Of a stretch of DNA of 64,000 nucleotides, positions 24,260 to 36,185 are shown piece by piece (positions within the stretch are counted from its first letter, which is position 1; each line of letters opens with the position of its first letter). A program made the position numbers and the translations under genes. Origin of the DNA: Taiwanofungus camphoratus (taxonomy: Eukaryota > Basidiomycota > Agaricomycetes > Polyporales > Taiwanofungaceae); contig CP021224.1 of assembly GCA_003999685.1 (NCBI GenBank), positions 1,178,001 through 1,242,000 on the forward strand. The letters are read 5' to 3'. A model generated the notes under the pieces. That model had not been told where the DNA came from, made no database searches, and was given only the letters and a program-made list of their open reading frames with translations.

Positions 24260-27200
24260 ATGGCAGCAGCCGTACTACAGTCATCGAAACTCGGCGTCTC
24301 GATCTCCAACCCATTCAATATGGTATCGCATAAGCGCGCCGATGCAAACACTGCTCTTCCTTCAGCAGCAGCCTCGTCTTCTCGGTTACAGCCGTCGAGT
24401 CAGAGCCCGGCCCTAGAAGCCCAGCCGAAGACCTTCAAACGCTTGCGGTCGTCATTGGAACAGAGTCTACGTACAGCGACGAAGTCGAAAGCGAAGTTGG
24501 CAACGCCAGTCGACGAGACTGGTGTCCTCGCTCCGACTGAGGGCAAAGGGAAGGAGAGGGAAGGAGAAGTCACGCAGGCCAAGGAGAAATCCAGATCGAG
24601 GATGCTATCTAAAGTTTCATTTCGTCGGCCGGTTGGTAAGGACTCTATGGCGACATCACCCGCGCCACCTGCTGGCGGCGAGCGGAAGGATTCTGTGCTT
24701 GCGCACAAGGACAAAGCCCGCGCAGCCGCACATACAGGCTTCTTGACACCCTCTCTGAGGCAAGCATCTATGTCTTCCCCCGCCCTTCCTATACCCTCTG
24801 CCTATAGATCTTTTGCCCTTCCTTCTGAGTCGACCTCCAATGTCGCTGCGCTCGTTTCCCCGCCTCGGGAGGGCGCTAAGAGGCCGGATCAGTCTGCCGC
24901 GAGCTCGCGGGAGATAAGCGGTCCTACTCCACTCCAACCGAGACGCGACATCCGTCCTAATGGTGCTGCGTCTCCCACCGCTTCCTCGTCGTCCAAGACA
25001 AGACCGCCGCCCTTGATACTCTCCAACGCTGCGGATCGTGGCTCCCCCGTTCCGGAGACGCCGACGAGGAGAACACGAGATGGTGCTCGATCATCGGACC
25101 TGTCGCCGCCGTCGCCGGCACCTCGGGGGCTTACGGCTACTAAGAGAGCTGCGGCGAGCGCAAGTCATCTCCCGCTGTCTCGCTCACCCAGTCCGTCAGC
25201 AACGCCGCGCGCGATGAGCCCCAATCGTGCGCGTTCGTCTTCTCGCACACCCACCCATCGGGCTGGACCGTCAGCCTCTTCTTCACATCTCCCTTTGGCG
25301 TCGACGTCTTCGACGACTTCCGCGCGACGGCCGTCGTTTGACCAGCAACGGAGACCGTCTGTCGACCAACGAAGGCCTTCGATTGAGCAAGCGCGAAGGC
25401 CGTCGATTGATCAGCCCAGAAGGCCTTCCATCGACCAGCGGAGGCCTTCAATCGACCAGCAACGGAGACCTTCATTAGATTTGCAGCGGTCGCCCTCAAG
25501 AGCAGCTTCACCTACCACGCCGACGACGCCTGTCCGCCCTCGGGCGGTGTCGCCTATCCAGCGCAACTATTCGCCCAACTACTACCAAAATCGCTTTTTC
25601 AACACTTCCACCGCTTCTCTTGCTACTACCTCAAATCCCGAATGCAGGGAACTCATCCGCTCAGCGTCGACCTTTCTGTGTAGAGAGATGCTGAAGCCGC
25701 CATCGCAGTTGAAGCAGTCGAGCCTTGATCCGAAAGAGTGGGAGGAGGTGGAGGTGCGGATGCGTGGGCTGGCAAGGCTGGAAAGGGTATGGGGGAATAG
25801 TGGCATCGGAATGAGTAGTTCGAGCCAGCTTAGCTCGGCGGGCGGTTTAAGTTCGAGTGGGCTCAGTGCCGGCGGTGAGGAGCGGGAGAAAAGGCTCTTT
25901 TGTGAGGCGATGAGGGATGGCTATGTCCTTTGCCAGTGCGTACATTCAAATGAGCGTCGGCGCCGTCACATTTGTAGATCTGACTAATGGATCTTCCGAA
26001 TTTGCGTTCAATAGACTCATCAATAAACTTTTTCCGGGTACGATATCTCGTGTAGATCCTCGCGAGGACGGATTTGTACGCACTTCCAACGTAACCAAGT
26101 TCCTTGCAGCCTGCTCCTCCGTGGGTGTCCGTTCCGACGAGCTATTTCAGAGAGATGATCTCATAGAGAGCAATGCTGAGTCTCTCGCCCGGGTGGCGAG
26201 GAGCGTCATCGCGCTGCAGAAGCTGACAGAGACTGCGGCCCCCGACAGATCAAAGTACATCCAGGGTGGCAATGGACAAGCCTCGCCGCAGTCGCTAGGT
26301 CCATATAGCTCGGTAGCAAGCTCTCGCGGAGCTACTTCGACGCCAAACCTGAGCTTGGCGCAGATGCAGCGCTCGACCTCCCCTGTCAGTCCACAACCAC
26401 CGACGGGCAGGAAGAGATGGAGTCCGCCTCAGCCATTGCCCACTGTGCGTTCTGATAGCCCCAACGAGGACGGCTCAGCAACTTCTAGCGATGGCAAGAC
26501 GGTCAGCAATGGTATACATGGCAGGGCAACACCGCCCAGTGATGCAGATCTTGACGCTGTTCCGCCAATGCTAACGCCTCCTCCAAGGTCTCCGTTACGT
26601 CCTCGTACAAGCGTGGAACGGGCGTCCGTGGCAGATTCGACTCGTGCGTCAATTGGCGATTCGGCCCGTGCCTCCATGGCTGAGTCTCTTGTGCCTTCCT
26701 CGCCCATGCGACAATCCCAAGCGTCCAGCAGTATGACTGACTCTACTATGTTCTCGAGCTTGTTGGAGGTGCAGAGGAGTAGTAGTGGTCAGAATAAGTT
26801 TGGTACTATCCGGACGGTGACCACAGAAGCGACGTCCCTTGACCCCTCGGAGACGCCTTCATTCACTTTCACTGATGGCAGCTCCATGGCCGCGTCGCTG
26901 AAGGAGGAATTCGGTCGAAAACGAGGCACAGACGCTCCTACTAGACCCTCTCGAGAGCGGCGTCCAAGCGAAACAGCCATGATCGACTTAACCAGGGTCA
27001 TTGAAGAAGTGGATGAGAGCGGATCAAGTTCAAAAGGGAGCAGGGCAAAAACTACGACGTCAGACAGGATCCCTGAGCAAGACAAGGAGAAGCAGTCAAA
27101 AGCTTCGCCCATCAAGCTGGGGAAAGGCAAGTGGCCTGACGACTTCCTGGATGCCTTCCAAGCTCCGAGATCTTCCTCACCTCTACTTGACGATGAGTCA

Positions 27201-29985
27201 ATAGTCTCTCCCTCATATACTCCTCTTTCGATCTCTCCGCCACGGAAACTTGCCGTTGTTGGCGCCTCAAGGCCCGATGCAAGTCTGGAGTCACTACCTC
27301 AGTTCCCAAGAAGGCCCTCCCATCGCGCGAGACACAGTGTTGACACTCCGGGATTGTTGCCGAAAGACTCTGTACTTCGGCGAGACTCGAGTCCAGACAC
27401 TGGTCTCGCGCAGTCGCCGCCAAGGATTATGCTGAGACGGAACAGTACCAAAACAGGACCTCATCGGAACGGGGTCTACATTCCCAGGAGTAATTCTCGC
27501 TCAACGGACAGCGAGTCCCGTGTACCTTTCCCAAGGGCGGTATCTGGCGAACGTCATACTCCTCCATCCGACCGAGCAGGTGTTGCCTTCCCCTCCGATA
27601 CCTCAAATCCAGACACAAACGTATCTCATGACAAGCCACGGCAGCCTCGGGGCCGTTTCCAAAGTGAGATTGACGGCTCCAGCTCACGTAGGAAGCCTCG
27701 ACCGAATTCTTACGATGAGCTTGGTGCAAAGCCTCGGCGGTCGCGCTTCGAGAGCATGGTCAATTTGGGTGTCGTGACTAGTAATGCCAGTGCGAGCGAC
27801 TTGATGAACAGGGACTCCTATGACGGAAAGGGTGGACGTGGGACACTGGTTGTCAAGGAGGAAGGCAAACCTCCCACTCAATTCGTAAGTAAACATAGTT
27901 CTCGTTTCTAGCTCTTGTACTGACCCGATGATGCGTTCAGCAACTTGGCAATTGTATCGGACGTGGTCAGTTTGGTGCTGTCTATCGCGCATTGAATCTA
28001 AATACGGGCCAAATGGTTGCGGTCAAACGTATCCGACTCGAGGGGTTGAAAGAGGAGGAAATTGCACAATTGATGAAGGAAGTCGATCTGGTGAAGAGTC
28101 TCTCCCACCCAAGCATCGTCAAATATGAGGGCATGGCGAGGGACGATGACACGCTTAACATCGTTCTGGAGTAAGTTCATACCTCTTTATTTCCGCATCA
28201 ATTCTCACGATGTCGCAGGTATGCGGAGAATGGTTCGCTTGGGCAAACACTCAAAGCGTTCGGCAAGCTCAACGAGCGCCTTGTTGCGAACTATGTTGTG
28301 AAAATTCTAGAAGGATTACACTATCTACATCAGAGCGACGTCGTACATTGTGACTTAAAAGCGGCCAATATCCTTACGACGAAAACCGGGAATGTCAAGC
28401 TCTCGGACTTCGGTGTCTCTCTTAATTTACGTGCTATGGAGCGCGAAATGAAGGATGTAGCGGGTACACCGAATTGGATGGCACCTGAAGTCATCGAGCT
28501 CAAAGGAGCATCTACGAAATCAGACATCTGGTCGTTGGCGTGTACAGTCATTGAACTGCTGACTGGACGACCACCTTATGCAGAGATCGCCAATAGCATG
28601 TCTGGTAAATAAAGCTCTCTCGTTATGGAGCTCGTTATACTGACATGATCGCATCAGTCATGTTCCACATTGTGGAAGATCGTATGCCTCCTCTACCTGA
28701 AGGTTGCTCTGAGAGCCTGCAAGACTTCTTGAAGATATGCTTTAACAAAGATCCTACCAAGCGACCAAGCGCTGAGTCACTCTGCGATCACGAATGGTTA
28801 AAGAAGAACTGGTTGCTTCATAATAAGGTGAGCTGTTACTTTTGATCGATTGCAGCCGATGCCGACGTATCATCTGCCACCAAGGAGCTACGACCCCAGG
28901 ATAGCATTCCGTTCTTGCGCCGTGTTAGCGCTGACTTCCAGAAAAATGAGGCCATCCGCCATCTTGCCAATATTGACATGCCGGACTCGGATAGATCTAC
29001 ACCTGAGCAACGACCACGATTAGATGAGATCATTGCCGGTTCACCCCCTAGACGCCGTCTATCAAACGATCCCGAATCCACCTCGCCATCAACTTCGCCT
29101 CGTGAACATTCCTTTGTAAGAACCACCTTTGGCAAACGTACGTATTTCATATGTGAACGCGACCTTTAGTCTAACATCAGTCTGTGGACAGCGGTGATTT
29201 GCAGGGTATGCCTTCAAAATGTCAAGAAGAGTGCTGTGTTATGTGAACAATGCAGCCTTATTGCACACCTCAAGTGTTCCCCTCACGCGCCTCCGACGTG
29301 CGACCTCCGCGCTCAATTACTTTTGTACGCGCAATATGCCGAAAATGGTAACCCTACAGGCCCATATAGCAATCCCATGGAACTTTTGGAGGCCGTTCGG
29401 ACCAATGCTCCTACTAGCGCCACATCGGAGAGCGACCTTTCCCCGAGAACAAGCATGGACTCGCCATTGTCACAGTCTCCCTCCCATAGTCCTCACCAGC
29501 ACCATCCACCACCTTCCTTTAAGGTCTTTACTGCCTTCAAACGTTCGAAATCGTTCCTAAAAGCCGATCAGGATCGATCTTCAGCATCATCTCCCGTGTC
29601 ATCGGCACCAGCTAATGATCGCCGTTCAGTTGTTCGTAAGCGTTCTGTACTGAAACGCAAATCGGATATCAACGATAGACCACAATCGCTGTCGAGTAAC
29701 AGTACGAGTCCTAATTCGTCTAGCATGCGTAGTGCTGTTACTGCAACGGAGAGTCTCTCCAGCAAACCCGAAACTGTTCGAAGATCGGCTCTGTCTACTA
29801 CCGCAGAGGCCGATGGGCAAGACGGTGATGCATGTGATCTGAGACTATCGCAGATGACGTCTTACTCTGTGGTGTCGACCGCGAGCACACAACGCGGAGA
29901 ACGAGGATCGACTAGTATTCCCGGAGATTTGCCCAGAGGCAAACATCGCGATCGAGACTCAAAGAGTGGATGTACCGTGCAGTAA
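24260..29985 (+). CDS. Calponin-homology domain + Cdc15/Cdc7-type Ser/Thr kinase + zinc finger protein
   Basis: Predicted septation-initiation/mitotic-exit type kinase. Seven exons (24260-25935, 26015-27884, 27941-28170, 28219-28604, 28658-28827, 28885-29137, 29192-29985) give 1792 residues with all phases consistent. Residues about 455-620 form a calponin-homology-like domain ([53 protein letters not shown]). Residues about 1183-1440 are a complete kinase: GRGQFGAVY loop, VAVKRI lysine, [12 protein letters not shown] catalytic loop, [37 protein letters not shown]. The sequence resembles S. pombe Cdc7 and S. cerevisiae Cdc15. A C1/PHD-like Cys-His finger ([18 protein letters not shown], then AHLKC) lies near 1530-1565. 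Long Ser/Pro-rich linkers separate the domains; one holds an RRPSxDQ repeat. Start ATG is in good context. Confidence 0.9.
25323..25490 (+). repeat. Tandem RRPSxDQ heptad repeat in the kinase linker
   Basis: About seven copies of a 21-24 bp unit encode [28 protein letters not shown] (three times) and RRPSLDL, some separated by one extra Q, A or P. The unit RRPS fits the RRxS consensus of basophilic kinases such as PKA. It lies between the Ser/Pro-rich N-terminal region and the CH domain, at residues about 355-410. Confidence 0.9.
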
Positions 29986-30209
29986 TCGTTCTGGTGGTTA
30001 TCGCGAGCACTAGTCCCATCGCTTTAACATAAGTATTTCTTATCCATTCTGCATCTATTCCATCCACGCTACGATATATCATCTGTACAATTGTATTATG
30101 TAGTTCGACCGCATTTCACACTCATTGTCTTACTTGAGGACATTCGTCTCATGATCTCTCCCATTGCGTTTACCCTTTTCTTATTGCGTATAGTGCCCTA
30201 CGAGCGCGC

Positions 30210-30554
30210 TCATAATGTTGCCGACTTGACCCTGCCATATCCGAGGTATACCTGATTATTACATTTGTCAACAAACGTCGAGTACATTGCCATGTATAAA
30301 TTGAAACCGATGGGCTGGAATGGCTTCTTGCCCTTTTTTGTCACAACGGTACCGATACCAGAGAGGACACCGATGGAAGGTATATTATCTATTCTTTCAT
30401 ACTCTTCCGGGAGGTTGGGGTGTGATCCCCAGTTACATAAGGACTGTAATCTCCCAAGGGCAGCAGACAGCTTGGATAAGTGGCATTCTGCCTCAACCTC
30501 TGTGGGATCCGGCATAGGGAAATCCGGACCTGCGACTACATTCGACCCATACAA
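30210..30554 (-). CDS. Small hypothetical protein (doubtful)
   Basis: An intronless 114-codon frame opening with MYGSNVVAGPDFPMPDP and ending GYGRVKSATL. Its codon choice looks coding-like and it is not antisense to a known gene. I recognise no domain, and it has no signal peptide or membrane helix. It may be a real small protein, an exon of a gene I could not assemble, or chance. Confidence 0.25.
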   Translation of the reverse strand: MYGSNVVAGPDFPMPDPTEVEAECHLSKLSAALGRLQSLCNWGSHPNLPEEYERIDNIPSIGVLSGIGTVVTKKGKKPFQPIGFNLYMAMYSTFVDKCNNQVYLGYGRVKSATL

Positions 30555-31170
30555 TGACTTAAGTTCTCACCCGACTCGGAAGTGTTGGAAATTCCAGTTT
30601 CTATGCGTGGTACATACAGATCACATGACCTAGCATAGTACTATACGTCAAACATGCTCTATGGCGTGATCCCCAGCTAAAATCCAACAGGAAGCACACA
30701 CTTACGTCAATTTATTGTACCATCACCTCAGGAACAATGCTACGGAGGATTGCTCGAAGGAAACCTATACGAATCGTGGTTGCCAGAGCCAGAACACTCC
30801 GGACCGCGGTGATGCTCGTAGTAACCGAACTTGTGCTACCGTATGCATCTTGCCACGAGACCTGGTCCAGCACTTGTTCGTACACTACATTGCACAATCG
30901 GGATACCAAGTCAATGGATTTCTGTTATCTGTTTATGCCGCCGGTGATACTCATATTTTGTTTTCCGTGTTCTACGTTGATTAGAGCTGAGGGTTGACTC
31001 AGGCAATGAGGTATGAGGAATCCATTCAGCGATTGTACAAGAAGATGGACCTCGGGCATCGATGTCCAATGTTCGTATCCGCGTGTTATCATAATAGCGA
31101 ACTCGGTGTATTCTTTCCCATCGCACCAAAAGCAGGCAATATGTCGCCAAAGGTACCGATGAGGCTGTCC

Positions 31171-31182
31171 TATATTTATAAG
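31171..31182 (+). promoter_or_regulatory. TATA-like element of the OPT gene
   Basis: TATATTTATAAG lies 78 bp upstream of the ATG at 31260, a plausible distance for a fungal TATA box with a short leader. Assigned by sequence and position only. Confidence 0.5.
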
Positions 31183-31259
31183 ATACGCATTCGAGTAATG
31201 CCCCTACCTAACCCTCTGTCCCTTACATTTCACCACCGGATCCAGCACTAGTGCTCAGC

Positions 31260-34200
31260 ATGCAACCCCGGTCGACTGCTCACGATGTCACGGAACCGCA
31301 TCTTGAAGTGACCGCTCCCTACTCACCTTCAGACGAGTTCAACGATAAGGATGCATATTCTGATGCAATGGAAAAGGACCTAACGCTACTGAGCATCACC
31401 GACGAGAATCCTCCAGTAGTGTCTGAAGACGGCTCGGATCCTGCAGATGAAGATGACAAGGTCATCCTCTTGCACGGGGAACCTGTAATAACAACCGGGC
31501 GCGACGTTTCGCGCTTTTTAGTTGATATTCGTGACGATCACGATCCTGCGTTGACATTCAGGTCATTGTTTTTGGGCACCGTCTTTGCTGGTCTTGGAGC
31601 CGCCTTATGTCAGGTTTGCGAATCTTTTTGAGCCGTTGGGCCTCCGATTCTCTCATTAATTGATTGACATCGTCAGATATACCAATTTAAGCCCATTCAG
31701 GTGTCTGTCTCAACGGTTTTCTTACTGCTTCTCATTTATTCTGTGGGCACTGCCTGGGCCAAGTTTTTGCCCAATGCGGCTTCGGTGGAAAAGTCTTACT
31801 TTTCCTGCCTCAAGCCTGTGTTGGAAATTATCAATCCTGGCGAATTCAGAATCAAAGAGGTCTGCGTACCATAACATCCGTTCACCAGTGGTTCCGTACT
31901 TGACCAGCATCCTAGCATGTGATTGCGGCACTTGTAGCGTCTACAGCTTCAAATGGAAGCACGGCTGTCATGAATTTTGCGGTGCAACGGGTAACGAATT
32001 TCGATGGTCCGGTGTCGTCGCTCTGACTGGTTTCATTCAGTTGTATTACGACACAAGGGTGGAAGCGACGACTGCGGTCCTTGCAACGTTCTCCACTGCA
32101 TGTTTCGGGTGAGCACCCTGCCCGCGTCATATATACGTCCTCGTTCGTCAACGGTGGTCGCAGCTATGGCTTGGTAGGCTTACTCCGCCCTTTGACTGTC
32201 TATCCAAGCGAAATGGTCTATTGGTTTGTGAGCTATGTTTTCCATCAGTATAGGACACAGTTGATTAATGCCACTTCAGAATTTGCCTACTGTGTCCATT
32301 TTCCAAGGTAACAAAAGATTTACACATCTGACTATATAACCGAACTGAATATTTACACAGCACTCCACTTCGACTCCGCTGCCAACCATCAGCGAGTTAG
32401 GTTGTTTTGGTCTGCATTTATGGCCATGTTCTGCTTCGAAGTCATTCCATCATATATATTCCCGCTGCTGAACGGCATCAACATCGTTTGCCTCGCTACC
32501 CAACGAGCATCTACCAATGTCCTGAATACTATCACCAATTTATTCGGCGGAACAGATAGCAACGAAGGACTAGGCTTTCTTAGCATATCATTCGATTGGC
32601 AATACATCACTTCAAGGTCTGTCCAATACTGTTGACTTCGTGTATAAGATGCTAAATTCTTTGATGTATCCCCTCAGTTACATGAGTTTGCCATTGATAC
32701 AACAAGGTATTCTATGGCTTTTCCCTTCATATGCCGCGGAAACTGATTCGCGGCGAGCAGCAAACTCTTGGATTGGCTACATATTTTGCTACATTGCTGT
32801 TATGGGCATTTACTACTCCAACACGTGGAATGTGAGCAAACATAGTTGATGCTTGTTGGCACCATCTCACCTTGTCGAGCATAGTCATTGTCTTTTCCAA
32901 TGCTCTCAACCTCTTTGTTTTCTGCCAACGGCTCACTTTATCCCCAATCAGCTGTATTTGGCAAGACCCAACAGCTGAATCTCACGGCCTTGGATGAAAT
33001 TGGGCTCCCTGCCCTGACAGGTTTGCGACCCTTTTGTTTCGACCTGCCGTAATATCTAACATGTTGTTCCTGACAGGGTCGAATGCATGGGCCAACCTGA
33101 CTGCAAACCTAGCTGTATGTCATCTGAATAATCGGTAACTTTGACATCCACAATTTATTGAACAAAGCGGTACTATCGGACAGATTGGCGGCTTAATCGC
33201 ACACACCGTTCTCTTCTGGAGCCCATATGTACTGCAGTCTTTCAAACATGCACGAGAAAAGTCCCAACCAGACCCTCACTGGCAGGCGAGCATTTCGAAA
33301 CGAGTTACTTTTCCCCCGCCTCAAGTTTTCACTCCAACAGATCATGAATCGAGATTATAAGGAGGTCCCTTGGTATTGGTATCTGGGCCTTTTGCTTTTG
33401 GCATTTTTTTCTGGTAAAAAGATGCCGCATTTAACTACATCGAGCATACTCACCAGGAACCTTTCCAGGTCTGATCGTGGTTCTCAAAGGCCAGACTACA
33501 TTACCGTGGTGGTCTTATATCATTGCTTTGTTACTGGGAGGCGAGTCGGGACCCGGAGTTGTCACATATTCGAGTTTTGTCGAATCTGCTGACTCTGGTT
33601 ATGTTACTAGCATTCATCACACCCTTTTCAACTCTGCTTTACGCAAGGATGGGCAACGGCATTGCTACAAACCAGCTGATGAAGATGGTTGCAGGAGCGA
33701 TCAATCCAGGGAGACCTGTTGCAAACCTCTATGTACGGCCCGTGTACAGCTTAGCTGAAATCAGTCATAAACTGTGACTAAACCTTTCCAGTTCTCAATG
33801 TGGAGTCACGATGTTGTCGGGACCTCCATTGGGCTGGCAGGTGATTTGAAAATAGGCCAGTACTTGAAAATACCCCCACGGGCGATGTTCGTTACACAAG
33901 TATGGGGAACTATTCTAGGTAAATCCGCTCCTGCTAGAACTTAGGAGGACATGATGATCATACCGTCACTCGCCTAGGTGCTGCCGTGAACTACGGTGAG
34001 TCTGATCATCTTCGCTGTATGATGCCGTGATTATATCAAATATGATGAAGCCGTCATGGCATCTGTTGTCGACGCACAGCGAACGATCCTGCTGGACCCA
34101 CTGGGTACGAATGTTTGGAGGTAATCAATTTCCCGCGGTGCTCTCTTGCAAGATCAAGACCATTCTCATGCACCGTCTGATAGTGGTCAGACAGTGCAGA

Positions 34201-34722
34201 GTCTGAATAGCGCCGCTATAACGTGGTCTCTGGCGAAGCAGCTATATGGTCCTCACGGGCCGTACATATGGATTCCTTTGAGCTTAGTATTTGGCATGAT
34301 TCCCACGTTCATTCAGTGGCTCATCGCGAAGGTAAGCCTCGGTTACGAATGTTAGATGGATTCTCTGACAAAGTTCTTAGCGGTGGCCTCGAATCGGACC
34401 AGTTCGGGTGGATTCCATCATCCTCCCTATTATCTATCAATATTCCTCGTGGATGACCTCGGGAACAAACTCACCGATCACTTCAAGCATCATAGTAGGG
34501 CTGGTATCTCAATTGTGGCTTCGGAGGTACCATCCTGCATTCTACAAAAAATACAACTTTATTCTAGGAGGTGCCCTGGATGGAGGTGCACAGGTAATGA
34601 TCTTTATATTGTCTTTTGCTGTCTTTGGGGCTTCAGGAACACCAAGGCCGTTCCCTTCTTGGGCAGGAAATCCGGCTAGAGGCAATGCGGATTACTGCAA
34701 CGGAAACGGCGCCTTAGATTGA
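31260..34722 (+). CDS. OPT-family oligopeptide transporter
   Basis: Plasma-membrane proton-coupled transporter of the OPT family (small peptides, glutathione or metal-siderophore conjugates; the substrate cannot be read from sequence). The acidic N-terminal tail precedes the first helix (FRSLFLGTVFAGLGAALCQ, exon 1 31260-31613). Exon 2 (31677-31859) ends in the family hallmark NPGEFRIKE, continued by HV in the next exon. Further OPT landmarks are GLVGLLRPLTVYPSEMVYW, then NLPTVSIFQ-ALHFDSAAN, SYMSLPLIQQ, ANLYVRPVYS-region helices and a late block MIPTFIQWLIAK with WAGNPARGNADYC at the end. Stop 34720-34722. Roughly 15 exons, many short. Start ATG 31260 is the first Met of the open frame. Family is secure; several late junctions were not all checked. 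Confidence 0.9.
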
Positions 34723-36185
34723 TGGTTGTATTTTCCTACTATGATTATTATAAGCTTTGATTCATCGGTGAGATGTACTTGGCGGCGTTGTAATGAAGTG
34801 TGGTAAGCGATGGGTGCCTAACATGGTCAAACAATGTTGAATATGGGTAAGCCACATGGACGTATGGACTTGCCGCGCCCAGTTACCTTGCCTGGACGAC
34901 TACCTGTGATACAGAGTATGACCATCGCAGTGACAACGTAGCGTATGGCTGTCCGAAAGGCCGGCTTTGAATTGTCTCCATGAGGACAACGACGGCGTCG
35001 TGATTTGTCCCGCGGGTGCTGTAAGTATGGGCCGGTATTGCCAATTGACGCACAGCCATTCAGTGCCGAACTCGTGATGTTATCAAGACATCCTCATGCC
35101 TCTGCTGCTAACTTGGGCCTGCTCTCAGGTCCTGGCTAGGGAGAATTTCCTCGGTACTTTATCCGCGTATCCCCATATCTTACAGGTACCACGATGTCTT
35201 GACTGACGCGCTTCCACATCGCGCGCTGTAAGGTATCATCACGCGACGCTCGTCATGCTTGGATGTTGTCTTCTATCACCAGAACCCCTTGCTTATCCTC
35301 TCAAATATTGGAATGCCAAGCCCAACAATCCAATGATTTACTTTGCTAATTTATTCTCATGAAGTTATAGTGTCTGAGGCACCGGCGCAAATATACCTAG
35401 ATCACTGGTCCAGGCTGCAATAGCCAACATCGAGCAAATACGAGTAACAAGCGTTGTGATCATGGCAACACAATGTCAACGACGCTGCTGTTGATGACAA
35501 TTATGTTCGGCCCTGCTCACCCTATTGTGACATCTCCATTTCGGACCGCATCGATACATTTTTCAACGTTTTCCGGCAGTCTCCTTGTATGTTGAATTAC
35601 TCCACCTGCACATGGCTCATCATACACCCTCAGATTTTTGTCGTGCAGCCTTTTTCTTTCGTTTCCATCCCGTCTCAAGAATTTGACTGGGCATGGTTAT
35701 ATGTATCTTCACTTGTTCAGGCCATCCAACATGATCACGTCGTTCTGCCGAACTGGCAGAAGCTGAATTATCGCACTAACGATGCTTATCGACCCGAGGT
35801 ATGTCTCACAGTCAGCTTCGTCTGGCGTCGTCCACATCTGTGCGCTTCTTCTGGGCTTCACACTTCGCTGGAAAGCTACGATCATGTATCTCGATGAGAT
35901 CCTGATTCCCCGACCCCCGCCTGGCAACGGGATCATGGACCTTACACTCTAACGCGCCTCTTGCGAGCTGCTGCCGCATGGTGCCTTCCGCCATTCTTCG
36001 ATTGCCTCGTGGAGTTGCTTTGCCTCATAATGTTGGTCGTGGAATGAGGGGACAAAGACCAAAGGGGTCGCAGTCTATAAAAACAGGACTGTGCGAGCGC
36101 AGAACCTCATCCCTCCTGTCAGCGCAGTAGCGTTACATCGGGTCTCAGGTCACCCCCCACTGGTTCATCCTACTCGATTTCGAGG
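34723..36185. other. Intergenic region upstream of chitinase 1
   Basis: About 1.46 kb. Frames up to 102 codons (for example 35589-35897, +) show no domain. The promoter end holds a TATA box, listed separately. Confidence 0.5.
36076..36083 (+). promoter_or_regulatory. TATA box of chitinase 1
   Basis: TATAAAAA lies 103 bp before the ATG at 36186, the best TATA match in front of any gene in this window. It fits an inducible secreted enzyme. Confidence 0.65.

Larger units (their letters stand above)
29986..31259. other. Intergenic region before the OPT transporter
   Basis: About 1.27 kb holding the 3' flank of the kinase gene and the transporter promoter. Apart from the low-confidence minus-strand frame at 30210-30554 nothing is recognisable. 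Confidence 0.5.
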
